Origin: Agapanthus africanus | Lineage: Eukaryota; Streptophyta; Magnoliopsida; Asparagales; Amaryllidaceae | Length of the DNA: 64,000 nt | Assembly (NCBI GenBank): GCA_030015575.1 | Contig: JASDDO010000001.1 | Location: forward strand, 510,627,772 to 510,691,771 | Reading direction: 5' to 3' | Part shown: piece after piece, positions 33,178 through 44,612 of the stretch | Numbering within the stretch: the first letter of the stretch is position 1 | Layout of the letters: each line of letters begins with the position of its first letter | Notes under the pieces: generated by a model | Seen by the model: the letters and a program-made list of their open reading frames with translations, nothing else | Told to the model about the DNA's origin: nothing | The model's database searches: none | Program-made: the position numbers and the translations under genes

Positions 33178-35944
33178 CGTAACACCTTAGTTTTGTTATA
33201 CCATGTTCGTTTTAATATTTTATTTATTCTGTAGCTATTTCTTGATTTTATTCGTTTTTGGTTGCGAATAGTGTTTTGATATCTGTGTTTAGTATCCGAC
33301 CCGACCTGCATGCTTGAAACCCGTCTTGGTTCTTGATTATGGTTTACCCTTACTAGTGCTGAGGTTCCGTGTACACATATGTTCCGTATACCTGCATCGT
33401 ATATCATGCATCTGCATATATTTTTAATAATACAAATATAATCAAATAATATAATGTTAAATACCTAGCATGACCTGCATCATATCCCTGACCCTGTGGT
33501 TGCATCCGTGCATCTTGTTCACATTCCGGTTAGTGAATGGACTCGTTTGGATCGCTACGTGCATACTACGTGTATCCGTTCTTGGGGTATGCATTTTCTT
33601 TAACCGGACATCGCATTTTGGTTTTGGTTGACACGTATATTATCTGTATTTTCAAACCGTAATTTTAGACCCAACCCGGACATATTTTAGAGTATTTTTT
33701 TAATAGCCAGAAAACTCAAATATATTCAATATTATATTCTTAATATATTAAACTGTTAATATATTCCTTATATATTCAAACTGTATCTTCTTTAACCAAA
33801 AATATTTTCAAAATCCAATCTTTCTACCGTCTCTCTCTCTCAGTCTCTCTCTACACATTATATATATATATATATATATTTCCTTTTAAATATTTTTGTA
33901 AACCTACTCCCCACGTTCTCTCCCTTTCTTATCTTCCTCTTTATCCTTCCCGCCTCCGCAACAAAAACCCTAACCCTAACCCATGCCCGCGCGTCTCCGT
34001 CTCCGCCTCCACCCGTGCCCATCACCCTCGACCTTCTCCTCTCATCCTCACCTCACCTTTCTCTTCTCCCCCACGACGCCTCTCCCCTGCAAACCCACGG
34101 CAACCAACCCAAGAACCCGACCTCGTCGCTCCTGCCCTTGCCTTCACCCTCACATCACTGGAGCTCCGACCTCGTTTTCGTCTCCACACCCTCGTCGACA
34201 CCTTCTCCTCCCTCTCTCATCTCGCCTTCTCCCCAAAACTCTAAGCTCATTCCCTGCACACCCGACCCCGACATTAAGAACCTGAACCCACTGCCTTCCG
34301 TTGAAACCTCGCCAGAAAGCCCATCGTCGACGTCACCCCTCGCCTCTGTCCCAAACCCAGAGCCTTACCTGAAAACCCCCAGCCCCTTCTCCATCCCTCG
34401 TCGCCACCATCTACGCCACCTCCATCCGCCTCGCTTCCGTCACCAAGGCAAGTATTCTTGCTTTAGTTTTGGTCGATGTACATCGGCATTCCTTCGTGAG
34501 TATATGTATTTATGTGTGTGTGTGTGTGTGTGTGTATTCCTGTCCTGTTAGAATAAAAGAGAAATGTGTTAGTATCTATTTTTCGTTATATCGTACAAAA
34601 ATTTACATAGACAAACTTTTATGCAGTAAGTAAGAAAAAATAGGAAGTGTGGTTTTAAAAATGAAATTTATTTTAAATACAAATAAAAGGTCAAGGTTGT
34701 TAACCCATCTCATGTATATAAGTATCTAGCCTATAATTATTTTATTTTACACATCAAGGCTAACGGTAAAGACAACATTTGTGATTTGTGCTAGCTTGTG
34801 CATCACGTTCATACGGACACTATTACCATATTAAGATTACTTTGACATATCATGATTATCAATTACGCAAGTCCACTTTATTTAAAGACGATATCTCTAA
34901 TTAGGATGCTGAACTACATGCCATGACATACTACCATTTATTAGCTTCATTTCTGTACAGTTGTCATATCATAAATTCCAGTCCTTTCAGCACTCCTAAT
35001 TAGTGATCTAGTCATATCATTGTAGCTATAAATATGCGGGTGTTGGGGTAGTTTGAGTGTGCGTCCGTACAACAGGATCTAAGGAGTCCCATGCCGGTAG
35101 CTCGTACCGGGCTATATCGGTCGCATGTTATTACAACTCGTATCGGGCTATATCGATCGCATGTTATTACAGATCGTACCGGGCTATATCGTTCGCATAT
35201 TATTACAGCTCGTACCGGGCTATATCGTTCGCTTGTTCATTCCACAGTTGGGTCCGTGTTTCCTAGCCCCTGGAGCACTACTTTTGGGTTAGGAATACTC
35301 CTGCAGAGGTTGACGCACACACTCAAACTTACGATAGGATAGTTCATCTTTTTATCGACCAGTTATGACTTGACCTCTTTACATATTTGTTTCATAGTAG
35401 TACTGTATCTATTTATATATCTGCTTTTACTTGCGCATACGGGCTGCACTACGTTCATCTACTCATGTTATCATACCACACACACCTTATACGTTGAGTA
35501 CTTGCTGGGATGTTTTGACATCCCTAAGATTTTCCATCTCAGGTTTAGAGGCAGATTTTCAGACTGAGCAGGATTGGAGCGACTATCAGGACTTTGCCGA
35601 AGATCAGTAACCCATATTTTTTTCTTTTCTGTTAGTATTTATCATGTGCGTCCTTGTGGGACATTATGATTTATGTATCTCCTTTCAGATCTTGTTCTTA
35701 TTTTGAACCTTTTGTACCGGATCTTTATTTGCATCTATATCTAGTGGACCTATTTTTTTAGTATTCCTTGTGGTGTTGTCACAGCATTATTATCAGTATT
35801 ATCCATTTTGGTATTGGATTTTATTTTTGACAGGTTAAGCTAGACAACCTTATGTGACTATGGAAGGATATTTCCTTACCGTAGATAGCACGGCCGGCTT
35901 TCGTTGCTCTCCGTATTCCGTATTTTGTGAAGCGGGACGTGACA
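33178..35944 (-). mobile_element. Solo LTR of a Ty3/gypsy-like element (2767 bp)
   Basis: It is flanked by acaac at 33173-33177 and 35945-35949. The plus-strand right end is gggacgtgaca, so the minus-strand start is TGTCACGTCCCG, resembling the Tekay LTR start TGTCACGACCCG. The left end is cgtaacacc, a one-base variant of the expected TG. No internal region or second LTR is present, so it is a solo LTR left by recombination. It contains a TA simple repeat (33858-33879), a telomere-like CCCTAA run (33966-33980), a CT- and CCT-rich open stretch (33983-34551) and a TG repeat (34515-34537); none is supported as a gene. Confidence 0.82.
35103..35246. repeat. Four copies of a 36-bp tandem repeat in the solo LTR
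   Basis: Units begin cgtaccgggctatatcg at 35103, 35139, 35175 and 35211, with one to several differences between copies. The open frame across it only reflects a repeat length divisible by three. Confidence 0.9.
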
Positions 35945-35949
35945 ACAAC

Positions 35950-36440
35950 AGAGAGACCAGAGAGGGAGAGATCGTTAGGGGGGAAGAGTGGTCTCAGGAG
36001 GTCGGCGGGATGAGAGGCCTCGGGTGAGATTGAAAGAGAGAGAGGGAAAGAGCAGACAGAGAGTACCTGAGAGAGAGAGAGAGTGAAAGAGAGAGAGAGA
36101 TGATAGAGAAAACTGAGGAATGAGGAAAATAAATAGATCGCATCTATTTAAGTAGGGGAATGGGGCGCACTTTGAAAGTGCGCCCCATTGCTTTCTTACT
36201 AAAATATATGAGTGCACTTTCAATGTGTGCCCGGTACAATTGTAAGGGGCACGGTTTGAAACCGCGTCCAGTACAATTGTAAGGGGCGCAGTTTGAAAGT
36301 GCATCTCATACATTTGTAATGAGCGAAATTTCAGACTGTGCCCCTAAAAATAAAAATTTTATTGACGCCAATGCCGGCGCTGAGCTGGCGCTAGCGTGGC
36401 GCATACGAGGCAGAAAGTGGCATATTTTTGTAATATAATT
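35950..36440. repeat. Right terminal arm of the MULE with subterminal repeats
   Basis: 35950-36120 is GA-rich (CT-rich on the transposase strand). 36161-36345 holds the same GGGCGCAGTTT / GCGCCCC repeats as 8020-8500, and 36350-36420 is the inverted relative of 7960-8030. The outer boundary is not precise. Confidence 0.72.
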
Positions 36441-36900
36441 TGAAAGTGGTTTGTTTTAAAAAATATTATTTTAATATGGTTTAATATAAAAAATTGTCCT
36501 TGATTATTTAGCTTACACCGCACATAAATTCTTTAGTTGACTTGGAAATATATGTTTCATAAATTATAGTTAGCTTCATCGGTTAATACCGTGTTCTTTT
36601 TCAAACTGAATGGTTAATATTTTATCACCTCCCATATGAGCTAGCCACTTTCTCAAGATCTTTAAGCGCAAGAATATGTATGAATGGAAGTTTTCGAGGC
36701 CAATAGTCGTTCATCATGTTACTCGAGTAACCAAAATCCAAATAATATGGTTTTTCATCTTAAATCTTGGGGCATGGATATCATTGAAATCATTAAGACG
36801 CGTTACATTCCAATTTTTTTGGGTAGTCTGTCGTGCTCTTCTTAAAACGCCCGCTTCTATAGAATTATAGGAATGACGTTAAAAAGTGTGAGAGTGATAG
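36441..36900. other. Unassigned AT-rich sequence
   Basis: Between the MULE arm and the Tat-like LTR. An open frame at 36676-36870 has no recognisable relative and no supporting context. Nothing else seen. Confidence 0.4.
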
Positions 36901-37650
36901 TGATGATGCTCGATATCGGTGATCTCCCAGATCATGACACGTAGCAGATGACATGTCCCAAAGCTCAGAAGAAAGGACCTACAGGGGCCGACCAGGCCAC
37001 CCCTGTGCCCGTCCTACGAGCAAGCGCTGGCTCTCCTCAGATCCCCCTGCACAATTGACCTCCTCGGTATCCCAACTCGCCTCCAGGCTACCACAGAACC
37101 AAGATACCTTGACTCTTCCGCTCGTCCGTGAGCTCTCCCGCCGAGGTCATCTTCCTCGGTCTCATCGACTGACCAATGGCACCACTCGCAGGCGTAACCG
37201 CCATCCCGTGAATCTCGCCATGCGCGAGATCTCCGCCGGCCACATCCCACGTTCTACGCCATCACGATCCTCCATTAACGCACCTGTCTCGCCATTAATG
37301 GGAGATCCCGCACATCACGTGGGCGTGACGTCGGGAGCGTAATGACCGGCGTGATTCTCACACCCGCCCTGCATGCTACCACCGCTATATAAACCCCTCC
37401 TCCAGACGGTTCAAGTAAATAAATTTTAATCCACTTAGCCGTTACTCTGCTCGGATCTCGTCACTGACTTGATCGTCGGAGGGTCCTCAGTGGTACAACC
37501 ACCCCGGGACTTCCTTGCAGGTTGCTCGGCGCAAATCACCTCAAACCTATTGAGATCCACACGCTTCAGGAGCCAGCCTCCAGATCCAATCTCAGTCGTC
37601 CATCGCCGCCATTATCAGATCAACGAAAGATAATGCATCAGCGCGAATCT
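36901..37650 (+). repeat. 5' LTR of the Tat-like element (about 750 bp)
   Basis: It matches 44613 to about 45364 with scattered substitutions, including the TATA-like ctatataaacccc at 37384-37396, a likely promoter. The right edge is uncertain because similarity fades near 37650, and no convincing primer site follows. Confidence 0.78.
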
Positions 37651-37693
37651 TAACTCCACAAAAACAAAAGTTCATCTTCTGATCTCCAACCTA

Positions 37694-39430
37694 ATGGCGA
37701 GCGATCATCACGAAGATCCAAGCACCAGCCGTCGCCTCCCCCTCAATAGGGGCGTGGATGAACCTCCTCTGCTGAATGCCATCAACGCCCTTACCGGCCG
37801 AATAGACCGACTCGCGTCCATCATGGAGGCGTTCTTCCGCATCCAAACGGCAAGGCAAGAACCCTCGGTCTTCTCCCTCCCTCCGCCTCGAGAACAAGAC
37901 TCCTACAGGGGGAGAAAAGACTCTGCCCGCGTCGACACGGCCGACCACTGACAAGCTACCTCCCACGGCCGCAGATCTCTCGGGCTGATACTTTCTGCGG
38001 CCCGCTGGGCGCCCCGCAGTCCCATACCGAGGTCCGCTGCCAGAGCGCCTTGCCTCGAGCCTCCTCACGACCCTTTCCCTCACGAGTAGATGTCGGTCGG
38101 CTCGTCTGTTCCTATGCATGACTAACATCCCCTCCCTCGACGGGGTCTTGCAGACGGGACCCGCCACGGCGGCTCGAAGGCTACCTCGCCGGGGACCTGA
38201 GGAACCTCATCGAGAGGAACCGGGGCCACTCCTAGACGATGATCTTCCGCAGCAGAGGCCGGGGATCAGAAGGTGCCAAATCGTCTGGATACCATAGCCA
38301 ACTCGACGCCCTCGAGAAGAAGATCGAGGGCATACGTCGGGAAGGTCACCTCTCGGGCGACGGGGCTAAGTATGCCGCCGACTCGCTCACCGAGCCATTC
38401 ACCGAGGAGCTACTCGCCGTCCATGTATCCTCGCATAACAAGGCCCCATAGGTCTCTCTCTTCGACGGGAAATCCATCCCGAAGGACTATTTGGATGCTT
38501 TCACCGTGAGGATGAGCTTCCCAGACAACTCCCACACCGCCCAGTGCCGAGCTTTCCCGGCCTCTCATTCGCTCCGGGCGAGACTAGTTCCAAGGACTCA
38601 AGCCTCGCTCGATCTCAATTTTTGATGAGCTGGCCACTCAGTTCCTCAGCTACTTCGTCGGGAATAGGCGGAAAAAACGCACCGTCGACTACATCTTCAT
38701 GATCAAGAGCATGGATAAGAAGACGTTCAAGACGTACGTCACCCGCCTCTACAATGCCCTTCTTGAGGTCCCCAAACTCAGGGACGAAACGGTCATCACA
38801 GCACTCAGGTCTAGTCTTAGGCACAGGGTGTAGTTACACTCCTTTGCATTAGCGCAACCTAAGACCATGGCTGAGGTAAAGGCATGGACCGAGCGTGAGG
38901 TCCAGCTCAAATCCGAGGTGAACGCGAACCTCCCCCAAGCAGACCGAGCAGACCAAAAGAAAAGGGCAAGGGAAGAGAGAAGGGGACAAGAGCGATCGCA
39001 GCCCTATCTCTCGAAGTTTCAGGAGTACACCCCGCTCAACGTCTCCCAAGCAGTGCTACTAGAGGAGGCTAAGGGCGAGGGGTTCTTCAAGCTCCCTCCG
39101 ATCTCGCGTCAGGCCTCGAAGCGAACCCGGGGCCCCTACTGCGATTTCCATTGGTCGCTAGGCCATGCCACAGAGAGTTGTAAGCAGCTCCGATACTACA
39201 TTGAGGAGCTCATCCGTTCGGGGCACCTCGCAGCGTACTTGAGGGATAAGCGGCAAGCCGACCGTGAGCAAGAGCAGCGTCCCCCTCCCACCGAGCTGAC
39301 CATCGGCCAAATCATGTTCGTGTCAGCAGAAGATAAGTATGGCGCCCGCGGAGCCCAGTACCCTATGCCAGGCATGGAGGCCAAAAAAAATCCGAGGGGC
39401 TCGGGCTGCGCAGATAAGATCATCTACTAG
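37694..39430 (+). pseudogene. Tat-like gag remnant
   Basis: ATG at 37694 (MASDHHEDPSTSRR) opens an 85-codon N-terminal piece. A gap of decayed frame follows, then 38239-38860 reads as a retrotransposon gag core (PFTEELLAVHVSSHNKAP; then VSLFDGKSIPKDYLDAF, CRAFPASHSLRAR, FDELATQFLSYF and YVTRLYNALLEVPKL in successive frames). 38867-39430 is the C-terminal part with a CDFHWSLGHATESCKQL zinc-knuckle-like motif and a basic tail. Gag forms the particle that packages element RNA. A stop near 38831 and frameshifts between 38450 and 38620 break it. No pol follows. Confidence 0.82.
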
Positions 39431-39765
39431 CGTGTATTTCTTTTCAAGGCATTGTAAACCCTTCTTGAGATCTGTTATTTATATAATAAAAAAGGATCAA
39501 TGGAACATTGCGAAAAAGAAGAATCTTATTTATTCAAAAAAGGTGCTATAGGCTCCTCAGCCATACATCATCGAAAAAAATTACAATAGCGGGGGAAGGG
39601 GGTGCAGAGAACACTGCTCGTGGTACTCCGAGGATATTTCCGCTAGCCGAGCCCTCACGGAATCAAGCTTATGCCCTCGACTCCCCCTGCACATGTCGGC
39701 ATCGTGCCTCAACTGGTATCACTCACGAATGAGCGCCACAGAGCGATTCAGCCGACTCACGGAGA
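39431..39765. other. Sequence after gag
   Basis: AT-rich with tttatataataaaa at 39478-39490, then a GC-rich stretch. No gene seen. It lies where pol would start in a complete element. Confidence 0.4.
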
Positions 39766-40032
39766 TCACGCCGAAGCGCTCAGAGACAGTAGCTTGCCCA
39801 CGGCCTCGTCTTTGAGCTGTTCGGACAAGGGGTTGTACACCCCCGGCGACACCCTCCAGATAGAGTACATCAACAGCTGAAGCAGGGGCGAGCGCCGGGG
39901 GAGCAATTGGCCAAAGTGATCCTCGATGCGGCCCATCACCAACTGCACCGTGTCCTCAGTTCAGTTCCAATCATAGAGGTACATGTCCTCAAAGTGTATG
40001 ATGTCGGGGATGGTGAAAGGGAAGTCCTCCAT
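39766..40032 (-). pseudogene. Small antisense frame with TATA box inside the Tat-like element
   Basis: On the minus strand an ATG at 40032-40030 opens a frame of 88 codons (MEDFPFTIPDIIHFEDMYL) interrupted by one TGA at 39963-39961 and ending at TGA 39768-39766. The part after the TGA contains MGRIEDHFGQLLPRR and LLQLLMYSIWRVSPGV. A TATAAA (plus-strand TTTATA at 40081-40086) lies about 49 bp upstream, so the start of transcription would fall close to the ATG. I do not recognise the protein. It is opposite in strand to gag. It may be a second antisense gene or chance. Confidence 0.42.
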
Positions 40033-40329
40033 TTTTTACGCTTTGTTTGTGAAGAGAGGAAGGATCAACACTCCCTCCGCTTTATAGCCTACTGCGCCCT
40101 CAAGAACAGTCGACCGTTTCACCTACAAAGGTGCCACCATGCGGCAATCCTCGAGCCTTTTCTGGCGAAGTCGAAGCGGCGCGTCTCTGGCGCTTCACCT
40201 CCCTCACGCATTCAATGCGCATGTTACGCATGTTGCCCGCGACTGTCCCTATTCCCCATGCCTACACCGAGGAGGTCGTTCGGAACTTCATGAGGAAGTA
40301 ACGGAGCAGCTTCTCTGCTAGGTTATCCT

Positions 40330-41520
40330 TAGCAGGCCTCCTATGGCCCCTCCAGCGCTAAGGATCGAAGCCCTCGCCTAAAGACAGCCGAGCAGCTACC
40401 CTTCTTGGCTATCCCTGGCCGGTAGCTCCCTTACCCACAACGCCAGGGATCAAAGCCCTCGCCAAGAGGTAACTGAGCAGCTTCACTGCTCGGTTATCCC
40501 TAGCAGGCCTCCTACGGCCCCTCCAGCGCTAAGGATCGAAGCCCTCGCCTAGAGACAGCCGAGCGGCTACCCTGCTCGGCTATCTCCGGCTGGTAGCTCC
40601 CTACCCACGATGCCCGGGATCAAAGCCTTCGCCAAGAGGCACCGAGCAGTAACCCTGCTCGGCCCCATCCTTAAGGACCAAAGTCCTCGCCAAGAGGCAC
40701 CGGGCAGTAACCCTTCTTAGCCCCATCCTTAGTAAGCCTCTTACGGTCCCTCCCGCGCTAAGGATCAAAGTCCTCACAAGAAGGAAACCGGGCCCGCCCT
40801 TGCTCGATTATCCCCGGCTGGTAGCTTCTTACCACAACCGACAGGGATCAAAGACCTCACCAAGAGGCCCAGGAAGTAACCCTGCTCAGCCCGTCCTTAA
40901 GGATCAAAGCCCTCGCCAAGAGGTAACTGGACCCGCCCTTGTTCGGTTATCCCCGGCTGGTAGCTCCCTACCCATGATGCCAGGGATCAAAGCCCTCGCC
41001 AAGTGGAAACTGGATCCGCCATTTTTTGATTATCCCCGGCTGGTAGCCCCCTACACACGACGCCAGGGATCAAAGCCCTCGCCAAGAGGCAACCGTACCT
41101 ACCCTTATTCGGTTATCCCCGGTTGGTAGCTCCCTACCCACGATGCCAGGGATCAAATCCCTCACCAAGAGGAAACCGGACCTGCCCTTGTTCGTTTATC
41201 CCGGGTTGGTAGCCCCCTACCCACGATGCCTGGGATCAAAGCCTTCGCCAAGAGGCAGCCGAGCGTCTACCCTGCTTGGTCATCCCCAGCTGGAAGCTCC
41301 CTACCCACGACGCCAGGGATCAAAGCCCTCACCAAAAGGCAACCGGACCTACCCTTGTTCGGTTATCCCCGGCTGGTAGTCCCCTAACCACGACGCCAGG
41401 GATCAAAGCCTTCGCCAAGAGGCAGCCGAGCGGCTACCCTTCTCGATCATCCCCAGCTGGTAGCTCCCTACCCATGACGCCAGGGATCAAAGCCCTCGCC
41501 AAGAGGCATATGAAGCACTC
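40330..41520. repeat. Tandem array, about 83-bp unit, in the Tat-like element
   Basis: Units share ccggctggtagctccctacc, cagggatcaaagccctcgcc and aagaggcaaccg. Successive units at about 40981, 41064, 41147 and 41231 are 83 bp apart; about 14 units in all, diverged on the left. Open frames across it (such as 40800-41379) are repeat translations. Tandem arrays are usual in Tat and Ogre elements. Confidence 0.85.
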
Positions 41521-41981
41521 AACGCGAGGCCTCCTAGTCCCTTCCTGCTCGGCGCATCCCCAGCGGGTATCCTCCTGCCCACTAGATGCTGAGAATTTGA
41601 AGCCTCAATGCGAGGCCACTGAGCTTCCTTCTGCTCGGTGTATCTGCAGCGGGCAGCCTCCTGCCCATCAAATGCCGCGGACTGAAGCACTCACAAAGAG
41701 ACACCCAGTTTATCTAAGTCTGAGCGATCTCCCCTTGACTTCGGGGCCATGGAGGTACTTGCTTCCCAACAGCCTTTGCACACTTGGCAAGTGGTCGAAA
41801 TCAACTCGACATACGATCGCCAGACGAAGAGCCGACTTGACAGGGAAGCTGAACGGTGCAAGTATGAATATTCTACGAGTATTCTCCATAAACAAAGGAC
41901 AATGCGCACGCAAAGAAACAGCAAAAAGTTTTATTCGCATAAAGCAAAGTCTTTTACAAGGATATTGGGGGCTCCCCATCC
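41521..41981. other. Spacer between the 83-bp array and the antisense gene
   Basis: Degenerate array-like units at 41521-41700 (cctcctgcccatcaaatgcc), then unrelated sequence. No gene supported. Confidence 0.4.
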
Positions 41982-41999
41982 TTACAAAATTCCCGGAGG

Positions 42000-44099
42000 C
42001 TTACAAAATTCCTGATGCGACAAAATAAGAGAAACAAGAAGACGAGGGACTTCAGGCCTCAGAGCCAGGCACGGCCCGAGAGTCTTAATATCTAACACGA
42101 CTCGGGCAGGGTCCTTGGACCCCTCCTCATCGGGAATACCTTCCCCGGTCTCTCTGCTGAAGTCGTCCCCCTGCTTGTCGCCCCCGCGGGGGTATTCGAC
42201 TTGGAGCTCTTCATCAGCGAACTCCGGCATCCGAGCCTTGACAGCATCGAGGTCCTCTTGCCAGATGGTGGTAGTGGCCTTGGATAGGTCGGTGTAGTAG
42301 TCTTCTGACTTCTTATAGTTCTCCACCGCCTTCGCCGCCCCGAGATCGGCTCCCTTCATCCCCTCGATCGCCGCCTCCAACTCCTTCCGGAGGGTCTTCA
42401 CCAACTTCTTCATGGTGCCGACGAGCACCTTGGAGTCCTAAAGCTTGGCCTCGCGGTGCCGGGCAACCTCCTGCTTCATGGCCGCCGCCTCAGCATCGCA
42501 GCGGCCACCTCCTGCTTCCCGGCCGCCATCTCGCCCTCCAGGGCGGCGACCCTCGCCATCCCCGCCTCCAGCTCCCACCTTGAGCTCTCCTCCAGCGAGG
42601 TAAGCTGGACCGCAGCTTTTACCACCGGGGTTATCTCCTCGTCCTCCATGTGAACGACGAGGGTGACGTGTTGGAAGACCTGAAGAAATCAAAGAGGGGT
42701 CAGAAATAAAATAGAGGAGGCACCAAATCTCACAAACAACCGAGCGCTGAATAGAGAACCGAATAACATGCGAGCACTGACCTGCATGACCTCCTGGGCG
42801 ATGGACGCCATCTGGCCTCTGAGAGTCCCCCCAGGGACCTTACCCCCTGCCGACCTCTCGATGTTGAATAGCAGGTTGTCGGTGACGGAGAGCCCCGAGG
42901 GCACCTCAAAACGGAGGCCCCCCTCCTCCACCATGATCGGGGAGGCCGGGGTACAAGGAACCATTCGGGGGAACCTCTTGAGAGACGACGAGGAAGAGCC
43001 GACCTCCGCCTCCGAGGCCGGGGCCTCCTGTCCCCGAGCCCGTTTTCGGCTCGGCACCTGGCAGGGTTCCGGGGCACGACCTGAGCTCGAACGCTGAGGA
43101 CGTACGGCCTCTGGGTGTACCGGGATGGACGTTGTCCGAGATGAGATGGCATCCTCAGCCTTCGCCCCCTTCTTCGGCTTGTGCATGGTTGCACGGAGAT
43201 GGATCAGATCTATAGGCTCTGCACAAGACAAGATACAGTGGAGTCAGCGACGCATACAAAAATGAAAGAAAAATACAAGCCTAACTCACCGTCGTACTGG
43301 ACGGGGCTGAGCCCAGCCCAACTGAGGACCCGCCCGGAAAGCAGCACGTTAGCCCGGGGAATAGGCTCCTACGCCGCCACTCTCACCACGTCGGGATCGT
43401 TGGACGGATTTCTCGGGAAACACTTATCCCTTGACCACTAGGTGGGCACGGGCCAGTCCTCACCCTCTGGCGGCCCAACAAAGAAGAACTTCTTCTTCCA
43501 ATCGTGGATAGAAGAAGGCAGGACTACAACTCCTGACCCGGCGGCACCCCCCTGTCGTTTCCTAAAGGAGAGGTAAACCCACTTTGGGTCGCCCGCGCGA
43601 GTGCCAGGGCGACTTTTGTAAACAAGAGAGGAGGCAAGGATGGACAGACCGATGGGGACCATCTGCAGCTTCAAGCGGACCAGGAACCCAAGGAGAGTCC
43701 TCCAGGAGTTCGGCACTAGCAGGCCTGGGTTTAACCCGAAGAAATTTAATGCTCCGGTGACCTCAGAAAAGAAGGGCAGGCGCATCTCGGCCCAAAAGGC
43801 TTCAAGGTACAAGGCAATCTCTTTGCCCCACACCTGATCTGCCTCTCTCCTTCCTCGGCCAAACGCAGCGAATAGCCGGAGGGGATATGGAAACGAGCCC
43901 GAGCGTTTGCAAGCTCGTCCTTATGTCTCACCAGGGACGGCACACCGGGGGCATCTGCCACCTCCGCCCTGGGAACCGTCCTAGTCGTACGATCCCGAGA
44001 AGAGGATCTGACCCCAGCTCCCCTGGAAGACTCAGGCTCGATGGAAGGATCCCTAAAACCTACCCCTACGACATCTACAAACTCTACAAAGGAAAACAT
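42000..44099 (-). pseudogene. Antisense spliced gene of the Tat-like element (gypsy-type transposon protein, PF04195-like)
   Basis: Starts at ATG 44099-44097 (MFSFVEFVDVVGVGFR). After a frameshift near 43836 the frame reads ALYLEAFWAEMRLPFFSEV, then FFGLNPGLLVPNSWRTLLGF and LPSSIHDWKKKFFFV, the signature of the plant putative gypsy-type transposon domain. Two introns with GT-AG ends fit the frame: 43289-43219 joins SPVQYD to EPIDLIHLRA, and 42781-42680 joins EEVMQ (from exon MASIAQEVMQ) to VFQHVTLVVHMEDE. The last exon encodes a charged, probably coiled-coil tail (LVKTLRKELEAAIEGMK). TAG codons near 43438 and 43370 and a stop near 42480 break it. Function unknown; such antisense frames are a recurring trait of Tat elements. 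No promoter was proven. Confidence 0.75.
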
Positions 44100-44226
44100 C
44101 TAACCTGGCAAAGAGAGATCCTCGGGAGACAAAAGCAAAGATCCGACCTAAGGAAGGGAGCGCCGAGCTATCAGGACTCAAAATGAGGAAAATATGAAGA
44201 GATATGGGCCCTGCAGCGGACCCCAC

Positions 44227-44236
44227 CTCTATTTAT
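44227..44236 (-). promoter_or_regulatory. Candidate TATA box of the antisense gene
   Basis: On the minus strand the sequence is ccataaatagagg, about 130 bp upstream of the ATG at 44099. Supported only by position and sequence. Confidence 0.45.
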
Positions 44237-44612
44237 GGCTGCCGTCGTCCTTATCCAACGGGACCTTCATTTCCCGCCAAAACGACTCCTCGCGTTCCAC
44301 GGTCACGAGCGCTCCACCTGTCGCACCCGCATTGGGCCACATCCCATCAGACGCCAGAGGTCTGCGGCACGTCGCGTCGGCCAATCAGCGCTCGACAAAT
44401 GGATTGTCGCTTCAGTGGAAGAACGCACGATCCGGTGCACCCTCTTTAATGCAGAGATCTTGCCCATGATTCACTGGCGTCACCCAGAAAACACAACATA
44501 TTGCCCGGGAACATGTCCCGACGATATCTTCGAAAGGAGCTCACCTTAGGTGACCCGAAAAACCACTCTCGACCCGACCCATCAGCTGGTCGGGACGAGA
44601 GTGGGGGGATAA

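Larger units (their letters stand above)
7951..36440 (-). mobile_element. Mutator-like element (MULE) with plant mobile domain gene, heavily interrupted
   Basis: Left (7951-8515) and right (36161-36440) arms are inverted relatives carrying the same tcagcgccagct-gcgctagcg core and the same runs of GGGCGCAGTTT-type repeats. Between them, on the minus strand, lie a MULE transposase and a PMD pseudogene. Copia B, with Tekay nested inside it, splits the transposase, and a solo LTR sits in the right arm. Without these insertions the remaining MULE is about 6.7 kb. The extreme left end probably continues beyond copia A, outside the window, so terminal bases and the host duplication could not be established. 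Right boundary is approximate. Confidence 0.8.

Noticed and set aside
33966-33980. CCCTAACCCTAACCC as a possible interstitial telomere
   Set aside because: Only about two and a half units, inside an LTR; too short to claim telomeric origin.
33983-34551. Two overlapping plus-strand frames (up to 178 codons), proline- and serine-rich
   Set aside because: They lie in a CCT-rich stretch of the solo LTR and end in a TG repeat; composition explains the open frames, and no domain is visible.
35057-35342. Two frames with a 12-residue repeat
   Set aside because: Direct product of a 36-bp repeat, a length divisible by three; no start context or domain.
40800-42028. Long plus-strand frames (109, 78 and 250 codons) in the Tat-like element
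   Set aside because: They are translations of the 83-bp tandem repeat and of sequence antisense to the spliced gene; repeat period and composition explain them.
42730-43194. 154-codon minus-strand frame overlapping the antisense gene
   Set aside because: It is a shifted frame of the GC-rich exon 43218-42782; the competing frame joins the neighbouring exons in phase.
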